Positions 8,585-17,625 are shown, counted from the stretch's first letter. The stretch: DNA of 64,000 nucleotides from Clostridiales bacterium (GCA_012519695.1 JAAYPT010000060.1:1-64000); one strand, 5' to 3'. Notes: generated by a model not told the origin, from the letters alone. Program-made: numbers and translations.

Positions 8585-8971
8585 TTAATTGCCTCCTTTT
8601 TTTGACCTCTTGGAAAGAAGGGAGCGGAGTGTGTCTATTTCTGTTTCAGACAGTCTGTCATTTTCTATATAGGCAGACAGCATGGCAGTGATATCCCCGT
8701 CATAGTATCGTTCCAGAAAAGAGTTGCTTTCCTGGCCGATGTATTCGCTTTCTTTCACGACTGGGGTATAAACAAACACTCGGCCCTGTTTTTCATAAGT
8801 TAGAACGCCTTTTGTTACGAGACGTTTGATTAAAGTCTGTATCGTCTTAGGACTCCAGCTTGTGGTCTGTAATAATTTATCTGTTATTTCATTGGTACTG
8901 ATTGGCGCATGTTTCCATACGATTTTCATAACTTCAAATTCAGCTTCAGAAATCTGTGGTAAATCGCTCAT
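8585..8971 (-). CDS. blaI: BlaI/MecI-family repressor
   Basis: A 128-residue winged-helix repressor (LPQISEAEFEVMKIVWKHAP, TTSWSPKTIQTLIKRLVTKG, LTYEKQGRVFVYTPVV) with a C-terminal dimerisation helix pair. It is expected to bind TTAC-N4-GTAA dyads at its own promoter and at the 5401 gene. AAGGAGGG precedes the ATG. It forms an operon with blaR1. Confidence 0.93.
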   Translation of the reverse strand: MSDLPQISEAEFEVMKIVWKHAPISTNEITDKLLQTTSWSPKTIQTLIKRLVTKGVLTYEKQGRVFVYTPVVKESEYIGQESNSFLERYYDGDITAMLSAYIENDRLSETEIDTLRSLLSKRSKKGGN

Positions 8972-8991
8972 TTCAAATCCCTCCTTAAATC

Positions 8992-9039
8992 TTACATCTG
9001 TAATAAATATATTATAGACGTTATTTATGTGGTTGTCAA
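8992..9039 (-). promoter_or_regulatory. blaI-blaR1 promoter and operator
   Basis: On the reverse strand TTGACA (9039-9034), a 17-nt spacer and TATAAT (9016-9011), with the dyad TTACAGATGTAA (9003-8992) just downstream of the -10. This is a near-consensus promoter with a BlaI autoregulatory site. Confidence 0.85.
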
Positions 9040-9055
9040 TTTCAGAAAAAACATA

Positions 9056-9103
9056 TTGACTTGAAATCTTACTTGCGTAATAATTGAAATATTACAAGCG
9101 TAA
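9056..9103 (+). promoter_or_regulatory. Forward BlaI-type promoter with paired operators, now without its gene
   Basis: TTGACT (9056-9061), then operator TTACTTGCGTAA (9069-9080) over a TAATAA -10, then a second operator TTACAAGCGTAA (9092-9103). The two operators and flanks form a large imperfect inverted repeat. The layout copies that at 5200-5228. The region downstream is an unrelated gene tail and recombinase debris, so the original divergent gene seems to be gone. Confidence 0.6.
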
Positions 9104-9130
9104 GATTTGGAGATGGCAACAAAAAGAAAA

Positions 9131-9160
9131 GAACCAGAATCACAACGGATTAGCTGGTTC
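9131..9160 (-). terminator. Terminator after the 9163 fragment
   Basis: On the reverse strand GAACCAG and CTGGTTC form a stem followed by TTTTCTTTTT, directly after the stop of the fragment at 9163. Confidence 0.55.
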
Positions 9161-9162
9161 CT

Positions 9163-9273
9163 TTACTCGTTTGAATTACCTCTTTTATGTATGAGTGCTA
9201 AGAGGTATTCAATTGCTGGAAGAATCTCGGCTGCCTCTTGCTCATCACATTCCTGTAGCATCAATAACAATTT
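9163..9273 (-). pseudogene. 3' fragment of an unidentified gene
   Basis: The reverse strand reads LQECDEQEAAEILPAIEYLL then ALIHKRGNSNE and a stop at 9163, followed by a good terminator. It looks like the C-terminal tail of a real gene whose front was replaced by the recombinase fragment that begins at about 9270. The family cannot be told from 35 residues; a small regulator tail is a guess. Confidence 0.4.
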
Positions 9274-10332
9274 TTGTTGAAAGATTTGGGGATAGGAATT
9301 ATTTTTGAAAAGGAAAATATCAATACTCTCGATGCAAAGGGTGAAGTGCTGCTTACCATTCTTTCTTCACTGGCACAGGATGAGAACCAATCCATTTTAG
9401 AGAACTGCATATGGGGAATCTGCAGAAGGTTTGAGACAGGGAAGCACAAAATGAGTAAAAAGCGTTTTCTTGGCTACGATACGGATGAAACGGGGAAGCT
9501 GGTAATCAATAGGACACAGGAGCCGATTGTGGTTCGGCTGTATCAGGAATTCATGGACGGAAAAACAACCGATTACATCAAGAGGATTTTTGAATGGGAA
9601 GGTGTGAAAAACTGGAATGGCGGTACGAAGTGGCAGTCCACAACCTTAATGAGTATGTTGGAAAATGAAAAATACAAGGGTGATGCCTTGCTGCAGAAAA
9701 GTTATACGGTGGATTTCCTCACCAAGAAACGGACACAGAACAAAGGGGAAATTCAGATGTTTTATGTGGAGAATGACCATGATGCCATCATTTCAAAGCG
9801 GATATGGGAATGTGTACAGCTTGAAATAAAACGCAGGAAAAAGTATCTGGAGGAGCATGGGACAAACTCCCATTCCCACCGGCCGGAAAGCAATCCATTT
9901 GCATCCAAGATAATTTGCGGAGACTGTAATAAGGTGTTTGCACGGAAAGGCTAGCGGAGCAGCACGGGCGTTGACCGTAAGGTATGGCAGTGCAGTGAAC
10001 GGTACAAGGTAAAAGGAGTCATGGGATGTGCCAACCGCCACGTGGAGGAAGAAACGCTGATAAAGGCATATCTGATGGCGTGGAATGCGTTGGTGGAGAA
10101 TCGAGAGGATTTCATGGGGCAGTGGACGGAACAGCTGCAGAGCGAGAACCTCTTGGAAGGTTATCGGGCAGAGAAGTTCATAGAATATACTGATGAGGCA
10201 GAGCCTTTGACGGAGATGGACACGGACTTCATGCTGAAAACACTGGACCACATCAAGGTTTTTGAGGATGGAACATTGTTGGTAGTGTTCCTGGATGGAA
10301 CGGAGATTGAATGTAAAAATGAAGAGGAGTAA
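9274..10332 (+). pseudogene. Large serine recombinase remnant
   Basis: Missing the N-terminal catalytic part: it begins inside the resolvase domain at LGIGIIFEKENINTLDAKGE. The Recombinase domain (LGYDTDETGK, NEKYKGDALLQKS) and zinc-ribbon start (ICGDCNKVFARKG) are followed by TAG at 9952-9954. The same frame continues (RSSTGVDRKVWQCSERYKVK) to a stop at 10332, so the TAG is a single nonsense codon, probably TGG to TAG. It is a relative of the 1291 recombinase, not a copy. It is inactive. Confidence 0.85.
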
Positions 10333-10418
10333 GAAAAGATGCCGATTGGGAGTTGCGATTCCTGATCGGCTTTAAAAGCGTATCAAAAATAAATTAAAAT
10401 AAAAATGATACAATAAGA

Positions 10419-10447
10419 TTGACAAAACGTTGATAAAACAGTATAAT
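10419..10447 (+). promoter_or_regulatory. Promoter of the ATPase-subtilase operon
   Basis: TTGACA (10419-10424), a 17-nt spacer and TATAAT (10442-10447), with AAGAGGAAATG before the start at 10489. GTATCA/TGATAC half-sites (around 10380, 10408 and 10459) surround it and could be an operator. A hairpin GCCGAT...GATCGGC at about 10340-10372 may end the upstream remnant. Confidence 0.75.
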
Positions 10448-10488
10448 TTTAATGTATCAAAAAAATAAAAAAAGAGGAAATGATATAA

Positions 10489-11583
10489 ATGGTAGTATAT
10501 GAATTGATTCCTAAATTAATAAGAGCAGCATTAAATAATGATAAGAAGGCTGTAGAATCGATTTCTCTCATGATAGGGAGAAAAATAAAAAAAGAGTATC
10601 CTCAAATAGCATCGGAAATTATGCAAATAACCGCCAATAGCAGTGTGGGGGCTGACACATTGAGAACATTGGATTTGACTCCCGCTCCAGTTGATAGAGA
10701 AACTCGAAGCCAATTGGTGAAGGTAGAAGAACCGATAATGGTAGAAGAACCGATATTATCGCCAGAGGTTTGGCATCAACTAAAGGATTTTTTGCTAGAA
10801 CGCGAATTGTTGGAAAGATTTTTGGAAGAGGATATTGTTCCACCTAATAGTATATTATTGAGCGGAAAACCAGGGGTAGGTAAAACGTATATAACAAAAT
10901 GGCTTTCTTATAAACTTAATTTACCAATAGTGACGGTTGATTTGGCAACATCGATATCAAGTTACTTGGGTAGAAGTGGACAAAATATAAAAAGTATATT
11001 TGACTATGCTAAATCCCAAAATGTTATTTTGTTTTTGGATGAGTTAGATGCTATTGCAAAAAGAAGAGATGATATGGGAGATTTAGGAGAACTTAAACGG
11101 TTGGTAAATGTCCTTCTAAAAGAATTGGAAGAATGTCCGGTTACTTGTGTGATTGTAGGTGCTACTAATCACCCAGAGATATTGGATAAAGCAATATGGA
11201 GGCGATTCGACAGGAACATAGAAATCCCTATGCCTGGAAAGGAAGAACGCAGGAAACTTGTTGAGAGAACATTGGGTAATAAGTTCGGTGAGATGAAAAG
11301 TGATACAATAAAGTTCATTGTTGGAAATACAGAAACTGTTTCTGCTTCTGAAATTTGTAAACTATGTGAACATATAAAGCGTCAGATGGTGATGAATCGC
11401 GATGACAAGCCAGATATACTTGCTTTGAGAGAGTGCTGCCGCATAATTGAATTAAAAGATCGAAATGAAAAAGTTCAATTATGTAAGCGGATAAAGAATG
11501 AATTTCCAGAATTATCGTTGAGAGATATTTCAAATATTACTATGATTTCATCGGCATCAGTTGGAAGATATATAAAGGAGTGA
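10489..11583 (+). CDS. AAA+ ATPase of a two-gene ATPase-subtilase module
   Basis: A 364-residue protein with classical AAA+ features: Walker A GKPGVGKT (residues 126-133), Walker B ILFLDELDA (180-188), sensor-like VIVGATNHPE and the arginine motif AIWRRFDRN. The N-terminal ~100 residues are family-specific. The last ~25 (LSLRDISNITMISSASVGRY) look like a helix-turn-helix. The subtilase gene starts 5 nt after the stop. Such AAA+/S8 pairs are found in defence islands, where the ATPase is thought to control or feed a protease effector. The anti-phage role here is inference from family and context. Confidence 0.8.
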   Translation: MVVYELIPKLIRAALNNDKKAVESISLMIGRKIKKEYPQIASEIMQITANSSVGADTLRTLDLTPAPVDRETRSQLVKVEEPIMVEEPILSPEVWHQLKDFLLERELLERFLEEDIVPPNSILLSGKPGVGKTYITKWLSYKLNLPIVTVDLATSISSYLGRSGQNIKSIFDYAKSQNVILFLDELDAIAKRRDDMGDLGELKRLVNVLLKELEECPVTCVIVGATNHPEILDKAIWRRFDRNIEIPMPGKEERRKLVERTLGNKFGEMKSDTIKFIVGNTETVSASEICKLCEHIKRQMVMNRDDKPDILALRECCRIIELKDRNEKVQLCKRIKNEFPELSLRDISNITMISSASVGRYIKE

Positions 11584-11587
11584 TGAT

Positions 11588-13891
11588 ATGGAAAAAGGAA
11601 AATATCCCATTATTGCAAATGGAGAATTATATGTAGAGCCGATTAGTAAAAAAATGAATTTTCCACCTAAAGAATGGCCGCATGATTATAACGACGCAAA
11701 AATAAATATTTGCAATGATTTGAATAATATCAAAAAGAAGATCGAAGATAAAGAAGAAATATTTTTGGATGAAAAAGTTCTGTGTATTCGATTGGAGCCT
11801 AAATTGGAAGCAAAATCATATGTTCCAGATTCTTTGATGATATCGGAAGACATGCAGATTATAGGTGGAAGAAAATATGCCTTTGTAGATGAAAATGGCG
11901 AAAAAAAAGATGCAAAATTGTATTTTGTCAAGGCAAAAAATGCAGGAATAGATAAATTAGAAAAAACACTGAGAAATGGAAGTAAGGATACTGTCGAAAA
12001 ATGGAGAAGACAGATACAGTCTATAAAGAATATAGACCTGCTAAGTAGCGAGGAGAAGGTTCAGGGATTGACAGAGGATTGGACGAAAGGAACAATAGAA
12101 ATTGTTCTTCATCCTTTGGAAAATAGTGTCCAGAAAATGATAGATGCATTTATGGAAATTTCAGGTTTATCTTCAAATGAAATAAAGATAAAAAGCTATG
12201 AAAAAGGTTTAACTTTTATCAGTGCAGTTTGCGATCGGGAAATAATAGCAGCTATTGAAAAGTTTAATCCATTGAGGTCTTTGCACCCTATGGGAGATAT
12301 TGATCTTGAACCAATGCGAATGGTGCAGGAAGTGGAAGGCCCTAGGCCGGCAAAAAAGAAAATGCGTTCTAATATAACAGTAGGAATGTTTGATGGTGGT
12401 ATAATTGAAGATCATGTCTTGTTAAAAGGTTATGCAAAGGAAAATGATGTAGTAAATACAACGGCCACATCAAATTCGTTACAACATGGGAATTCAGTGT
12501 GCGGAGCTATATTGCATGGTCACTTAGGTGGAAAAACACCATCAGATGAATTGAAAAATCCCTCTGTATTCGTAGAGTCATTTAGAGTGTTGCCAGCTGA
12601 AACACAGATAACGAGTACACGAGATGCTGAATCGGTACATGGAATGTACGAAACTATTGATCAAATTGAAGCTGTTGTAGCTGAACGTAAAGATATAAAA
12701 TTATATAACTTATCATTTGGTCCTAAAGAACCGATTTTGGATGATAATATAAGTCGATTTACATATGCATTGGATCGTCTGACATATAATGTAGAGGAAG
12801 GAGAAATTAACCCGCTTTTTTGTACTGCTGTCGGTAATGATGGTAATAGAGGGGAGTATTTGAACCGTATTCAAACCCCGTCTGATATGGTAAATGGACT
12901 TGCGGTGGGAGCATATACATATAATTTGTTTGGTGAAAAAATCAGAGCAGATTATAGCAGTGTAGGTCCTGGAAGAGAAGGAGCAAAAACAAAACCTGAT
13001 TTGTTAGAGTTTGGTGGCAGTCAGGAACGGCCGTTCATTGTTGTTGGAAGAGGTAATGATAAGGTTGGTATTAGTGCAGGGACAAGTTTGGCAACTCCTG
13101 TGGCAACGGGAAAAATTGGTCAGATGATGGCACATTCACCATCAATTACTCCACATTTGGGACGAACATTATTGATTCATAATGCGACCTCTATGTCTGG
13201 GGTGCGGGATAATGAATGTGGATATGGATTTGGTAAAGAGGATGTTGATGATATTTTAAAATGTATTGGAAATAAAGTGACAATACTATATTCGGGAGAT
13301 TTGCCTGCTGCGAGTACGGTTAAATTACCTATTTTTTCACCTGGAGTTAATCAATCAACAGGAAATGTGAGTGTTATATGGACGATAACAACTATTGTTA
13401 ATCCGGATATAACAGATACGGATGCATATACCAATAACTGTATAGAAGATACATTTTATCCTAACAGTGCGGTGTTTAACTTTTCGAAAAAAGGGAAAAA
13501 GACAATAAAGCTAAATCTTACAAAAACAGAAGATGCACTGCAGATGGAAAAATTATTGGAGCAAGGATATAAAATGTCGGAATTACCTGTAAGTGGTGCT
13601 GCAAAAAAAGATAAAAGTGAGAATGCACTTAGAAATAAAGATTTAAAATGGGATACTGTTATAAAGAAAACCAAATCTATGAGAGCAACATCATTGTTAA
13701 ACCCATTTTTAACATTGCATGCGATTGGAAGAAATGGGTATGAGCATGAAAATATTAAGTATTTTGTAGCAGTTACTATTGAAGCCAAAGGGTATAAAGG
13801 GAATTTGTATGATAATATACTACAGACATACTCTAACTTGTTGCCGATAGAAATCCATAATGTGAACAAAGTTATGGTTCCTGTTGAATAA
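11588..13891 (+). CDS. Subtilisin-like serine protease (S8) paired with AAA+ ATPase
   Basis: A 767-residue protein with no signal peptide, so it is likely cytoplasmic, unlike most subtilases. The N-terminal ~260 residues are unassigned. The peptidase domain keeps the full triad: Asp269 (VGMFDGGII), His300 (LQHGNSVCGAILHG) and Ser500 (SAGTSLATPVATG), with oxyanion Asn in AVGNDGNRG. A C-terminal beta-rich domain of about 200 residues follows. It shares an operon with the AAA+ gene and a terminator follows. It may be a latent effector protease released on infection, or may process a partner. I see no missing catalytic residue. Confidence 0.85.
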   Translation: MEKGKYPIIANGELYVEPISKKMNFPPKEWPHDYNDAKINICNDLNNIKKKIEDKEEIFLDEKVLCIRLEPKLEAKSYVPDSLMISEDMQIIGGRKYAFVDENGEKKDAKLYFVKAKNAGIDKLEKTLRNGSKDTVEKWRRQIQSIKNIDLLSSEEKVQGLTEDWTKGTIEIVLHPLENSVQKMIDAFMEISGLSSNEIKIKSYEKGLTFISAVCDREIIAAIEKFNPLRSLHPMGDIDLEPMRMVQEVEGPRPAKKKMRSNITVGMFDGGIIEDHVLLKGYAKENDVVNTTATSNSLQHGNSVCGAILHGHLGGKTPSDELKNPSVFVESFRVLPAETQITSTRDAESVHGMYETIDQIEAVVAERKDIKLYNLSFGPKEPILDDNISRFTYALDRLTYNVEEGEINPLFCTAVGNDGNRGEYLNRIQTPSDMVNGLAVGAYTYNLFGEKIRADYSSVGPGREGAKTKPDLLEFGGSQERPFIVVGRGNDKVGISAGTSLATPVATGKIGQMMAHSPSITPHLGRTLLIHNATSMSGVRDNECGYGFGKEDVDDILKCIGNKVTILYSGDLPAASTVKLPIFSPGVNQSTGNVSVIWTITTIVNPDITDTDAYTNNCIEDTFYPNSAVFNFSKKGKKTIKLNLTKTEDALQMEKLLEQGYKMSELPVSGAAKKDKSENALRNKDLKWDTVIKKTKSMRATSLLNPFLTLHAIGRNGYEHENIKYFVAVTIEAKGYKGNLYDNILQTYSNLLPIEIHNVNKVMVPVE

Positions 13892-13894
13892 ATG

Positions 13895-13932
13895 AAAAAA
13901 ATCAATTGGAGTGTTTTCCGATTGATTTTTTT
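13895..13932 (+). terminator. Terminator of the ATPase-subtilase operon
   Basis: The stem AAAAAAATCAATTGG pairs with CCGATTGATTTTTTT with one mismatch and ends in a T run. Confidence 0.75.
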
Positions 13933-13987
13933 ATGTATAATTATGTCATGAACAGTTTTTATATTATTATCCATGAGAGGTGCTAGT

Positions 13988-14767
13988 ATGGGATATGAAA
14001 TAGAGTTTAAATTAATTGATATAAAAGATATAAATAAAATTCAATGTGTCGAAGAAACAGAAGGTCTCTTTGGAGATGATGTTAAAGTTGTATGTAGACA
14101 TGATATTACAGATGAATATTGCAAAACTATAATGCAGAGAGCAATGACGAGAATAGCTATAGAATGTGAGTGGCGTTATATTGGATGTACAGAAAGAATA
14201 GGTCATCATGAGTTTGAAGTATCAGGACTAGTAAATAAGTATATAGTAATATTCCAACAAGATACATATGAATGGAATGTGCAATTAACGGTAGAAATAG
14301 GATATAAGAATTCATGTCATAAAAGCGAACAAAGTTATGATGCTTTTTTGGAAAAATTGAAACTTGCTATTAAAAATAGCATGGTACGAGATTGGTATAA
14401 ATGTGTGTGGATTAGTGATAGCCAATCTTTATGGTTATCAAGAGAAGTTTATTCAGAAATCTATATGGCAGAAAATGAACTTCGAGCATTTGTAAGTAAA
14501 GTGATGATTGATAATTTTGGGGCTGAGTGGCATGATAGACCAGAGTTTTCCAAGTTAAGTGCCAGTATTGAATTAAATGCAGATAATGTGAAAAGAAATG
14601 TTCCTAATTTTGCCAATATTGATGTGAATTTGTATACGGTCACTTTAGAAGGGCTGATGGATACTGTACAGTCAGATATATATATACTGACGCCATGTCA
14701 TCTGATTCAGAAGTTCAAAAGAGAATTAAAAGTAAAATTTTTTCAACAACCCAATTGGATAAAATGA
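13988..14767 (+). CDS. N-terminal part of a split HEPN-type protein
   Basis: ATG 13988 has GAGAGG upstream. The first ~165 residues are a beta-rich domain of unknown type. Then ENELRAFVSKVMIDNFGAEW and VNLYTVTLEGLMDTVQSD match the early part of Swt1-like HEPN domains, where a later RNxxxH motif is expected. That motif is present but in another frame in the next gene. After the (AT) tract at 14676-14686 this frame gives 24 unrelated residues and stops, overlapping 14695 by 73 nt. Best read as the front part of one gene broken by a 2-nt slip. Confidence 0.55.
   Translation: MGYEIEFKLIDIKDINKIQCVEETEGLFGDDVKVVCRHDITDEYCKTIMQRAMTRIAIECEWRYIGCTERIGHHEFEVSGLVNKYIVIFQQDTYEWNVQLTVEIGYKNSCHKSEQSYDAFLEKLKLAIKNSMVRDWYKCVWISDSQSLWLSREVYSEIYMAENELRAFVSKVMIDNFGAEWHDRPEFSKLSASIELNADNVKRNVPNFANIDVNLYTVTLEGLMDTVQSDIYILTPCHLIQKFKRELKVKFFQQPNWIK
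14676..14686 (+). repeat. AT dinucleotide tract at the frame break
   Basis: ATATATATATA (five AT units plus A). Removing one AT unit would join the frame of 13988 to that of 14695 to give DIYTDAMSSDSEVQKR without a stop. Confidence 0.6.
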
Positions 14768-15621
14768 AATCTGCATTGGATTTTCTGAGAAATCAATACA
14801 CTAAAAAATACAATATTTGGGACAAGTTTTTTATTCCTTTTATTGATAAGCCGGAGGAATTCCAAACCTCATTAACAAGTTTTATAGCGAATAGGAATCA
14901 TGTTGCACACAATAAATTGTTGGATTATTCCGCAAAAGAGAAAATGTTATATGACACTCATGCGTTTAGAGGTTATATAAAGGAAGCTGTTAGAAAATTC
15001 GATAGTGAAAATCGTTCTGAAGAAGTAGAAGAGACTTTGCAAGCTATAGAGGATCAAAAAGAATATGAACGAGAAGCACATTTAGAAATAGTACAGTCTG
15101 AAGCAGGAATATCAATAAGGGATAGAAAAAAGATATTGGCTTTATTTAGAGAAGTGATAAGGGATATTTATAGAGATATACATGAAATTCTATACTTTAA
15201 TGAAGTGTTGGATGTTAACGAAATAAACTCTCTAAAAGATGAAATGGATGAACAGCTTTTGTTTACAATATTTAATGGACGGCAGGAACTTTTAAATGTA
15301 TATGGACTGGTAGATATTGATGATTCTGAGGGAGCAACAAGTGTACTGAAAATAAGTGTAGTTGGAGGAAATGATGAAGATGTTGCTACTGAAAGTATTG
15401 AATACGTTAATGGCGAAGCGGAATACAACTTGGAGCAGACCAGTTATATGCCAGTAGTAAAAGATTCATTAGATGATGGCAATAAGGAAGCTGTCAAAGA
15501 GGCTGTTAATGAGTTTGTGCTAAGGATAATGGATGATTGCGAAACAATGGGATATAGCGAAGAAAGACGGACGGAGGAAGACTGGGATGCAGATGCTGCT
15601 GACATTTTAGAAAACAGATAG
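14695..15621 (+). CDS. C-terminal part of a split HEPN-type protein
   Basis: A 308-residue frame whose first ~75 residues end with FIANRNHVAHNKLLD, the R-N-x3-H signature of HEPN ribonucleases (Arg and His six positions apart inclusive). It is followed by an acidic helical region and an alpha/beta tail. No ribosome site fits ATG 14695, which supports reading it as the continuation of 13988 through a 2-nt slip. HEPN proteins are common toxins or abortive-infection effectors. If the slip is a sequence error or reversible, the full protein would be about 540 residues. Confidence 0.55.
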   Translation: MSSDSEVQKRIKSKIFSTTQLDKMKSALDFLRNQYTKKYNIWDKFFIPFIDKPEEFQTSLTSFIANRNHVAHNKLLDYSAKEKMLYDTHAFRGYIKEAVRKFDSENRSEEVEETLQAIEDQKEYEREAHLEIVQSEAGISIRDRKKILALFREVIRDIYRDIHEILYFNEVLDVNEINSLKDEMDEQLLFTIFNGRQELLNVYGLVDIDDSEGATSVLKISVVGGNDEDVATESIEYVNGEAEYNLEQTSYMPVVKDSLDDGNKEAVKEAVNEFVLRIMDDCETMGYSEERRTEEDWDADAADILENR

Positions 15622-15994
15622 ATTATCATGTGGGGTAAAGGCTATCCCTCCTAAGTGGAGTATATACTTTTTTGCAAAAGGTTTCAGTTTCGCTATTTAG
15701 TATAAGAAGAAACTTTCACCGCATGTGGAGTGCGTGACAATGCTCCAAAGGAAAAATACCTGAAACTCCTTGAATTTAGGCACTTTGAGCGACATATCCT
15801 GTTTTCTCAAAGTGACCGAAAAGACAAGAAAAAGGCAATTTCCAGTGGTGTAAACGTACAAGTGGTTGTGAGGGTGTAGTTCGGAAACACAAAAATCTGT
15901 CGTTCATATTTCATCTTAAATGCAATGAGCCAGCACCCTCGAAACTGCGGGGCATAGAAGAAAAGCTGCATGTAAATGGGCGGGACTTAACTGT
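15622..15994. other. Intergenic, degraded repeat sequence
   Basis: No gene I can support. It holds ATACTTTTTTGCAAAAGG (near 15664), related to the left half of the 3381 inverted repeat, and GTTTCAGTTTCGC and CCGCATGTGGAG, which echo sequence after the small ORF at 3077. A 51-codon GTG frame near 15730 (KEKYLKLLEFRHFERHILFS) is unassigned. Confidence 0.4.
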
Positions 15995-16633
15995 ATGCCT
16001 GTGGTAGTTCGTGATTTGGATGATAATCAGGCGGTAATCGCCATGGTTGATAGCAATTTACAGCGTGAACATCTGAAGCCAAGCGAGAAAGCGTTTGCTT
16101 ATAAGATGAAGCTGGAGGCGATGAAGAGGCAGGGAGCAAGAACGGATTTAACTTCGTCACAAGTTGTGACAGAAACTTCGAATCAAGCAGGATCGAGGCT
16201 GGAGAATCCTACTATAAAGGATTATTCATTGCAATCAGATTATGATACGGATGGTAATTGGTGTGTCACGCAAGGAGATATGATTTTTCCCGGCATCAGA
16301 TCAGACGAATTGTTAGCAAAACAGGTGGGAGAAAATCGTATGACCATACAGCGTTATATCCGACTTACCAATCTGATACCCAAAGTGCTCGATATGGTAG
16401 ATGATGGAAAAATTGCTTTTACCATAGCGGTAGAACTTTCCTATCTGACAGAGGAGCAGCAGTATGAGCTTTATGAGGTTATGGATATCGAACAATGTAC
16501 GCCTTCCCTGTCGCAAGCGAACCGTATGAAGCGTATGAGCCAGTCGGGTAAGCATAATGGCGATTATAAAGCATATTTCTGTGAAGAACAGATTTTATTC
16601 GGATGCAGTGGAGTATCTGACATGCAAATTTGA
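15995..16633 (+). pseudogene. parB-like partition gene, both ends lost
   Basis: Begins inside a ParB/Spo0J-type protein at VVVRDLDDNQAVIAMVDSNL (N-terminal nuclease-like part missing). It continues through SNLQREHLKPSEKAFAYKMK, the helix-turn-helix area (ENRMTIQRYIRLTNLIPKVL) and LSYLTEEQQYELYEVM. After SQSGK (about 16550) the frame runs into the start of the relaxase in a different frame, so the C-terminus is gone. Probably a relic of an integrative or mobilisable element. Confidence 0.75.
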
Positions 16634-17345
16634 TGAGTAAACGAATAAACCGATTCTGGATGAAAAAGGAAGAATACAGGAGAGAGATTCTTATCTGATA
16701 GATGGAGTAAACTGCGATGCAGATATCTTTGGTGCAGAATGCATTGAAACAAACCAGCTGTATGGCAAGAATAACGCTGTAAAAGATGTGAAGGCTCATC
16801 ACTATATTATCAGCTTTGAGCCAACAGATATTATTACCATGGAATAGGCAATGGAGTTTGGAAAGCAGTGGTTATCTGTATTTGCTCCTGGACATCAGGC
16901 AGTGCTTGCGGTGCATCCGGATGGACACAATGGCAGCCAAAATATACATGTTCATATTGTGATAAATTCCGTCAGGAAGTATGAGGGAAGGAAAGAAAAG
17001 TGGCATGACAAGCCCTGCGAATGGAAGCAGGGCTGCAAGCACAAAAGTACCGGAAAGATGATGCACTATGCAAAGAAGTGGGTGATGGAAAGTTGTATCC
17101 GACATGGGTTTGGACAGGTGGATCTGCTTACCAAGAAGCACAGAGATAATTACTGGGTGGAAAAGCGGCTTATGGATAAAAACGCCAGCGATGGTGTCGG
17201 CGTCACATCGAATCGGGAACTGATTCGTAACACTATTGATAAGATATTGCCTGCTGTAGATTCCTTTGAACAGATGGTAGAATGCCTGAAGGGGATATAT
17301 GGCTGGAATATCCGTGTTGCGGATAGAACTGTAACCTTTAGAATT
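16557..17345 (+). pseudogene. Relaxase (MobA/VirD2-like) with two nonsense codons
   Basis: From ATG 16557 the frame reads MAIIKHISVKNRFYSDAVEY, a typical relaxase start. It passes TAA (16638-16640), continues TNKPILDEKGRIQERDSYLI and VKAHHYIISFEPTD, passes TAG (16845-16847), then AMEFGKQW and the metal-binding motif HPDGHNGSQNIHVHIVINSV. It then fuses in frame at about 17345 to the tail of a serine recombinase. The gene is dead and its C-terminal half is missing. Confidence 0.85.
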
Positions 17346-17625
17346 CTTCAAGATAATGTCTCTAATCAGAAGGATGTCAGCAAGAGAATGAGCAGCCTTA
17401 AGAAAGCACTTGCGGATGGTGATATTTTGGATGAGTTCGATAGAGTTGTATTTGAAAGCATTGTGGAGAAGGTTATCGTTGGAGAAATCAATGATGATGG
17501 CACGGTAGATCCGTTTAAGCTGACCTTTGTTATGAAAGGGAATGGCAACAGTGTTGTCCCGAATGCAAAGGCATGGTTCAAGGCTGAAAAAAGTACAACA
17601 AAGACCGCATAGATTGTGGTATAAT
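17345..17625 (+). repeat. Direct repeat, recombinase 3' end, copy 2
   Basis: Matches 2716-2995 in the same orientation, including TAGATTGTGGTATA after the stop codon. Confidence 0.85.
17346..17612 (+). pseudogene. Serine recombinase C-terminal fragment fused to relaxase remnant
   Basis: NVSNQKDVSKRMSSLKKALA through VPNAKAWFKAEK is about 90% identical to the end of the 1291 recombinase. The frame is shared with the relaxase fragment upstream. Only ~88 residues remain, with no catalytic domain. It forms the second copy of the direct repeat at 2716. Confidence 0.85.

Noticed and set aside
8162-8605. Forward open frame of 147 codons inside blaR1
   Set aside because: It is antisense to a well-supported BlaR1 coding region and has no family resemblance.
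13456-13974. Reverse open frame of 172 codons over the subtilase 3' end
   Set aside because: Shadow of the real gene: it reads as hydrophobic low-complexity sequence and has no supported start.
16872-17351. Reverse open frame of 159 codons opposite the relaxase remnant
   Set aside because: The forward frame carries recognisable relaxase motifs; the reverse frame has none.
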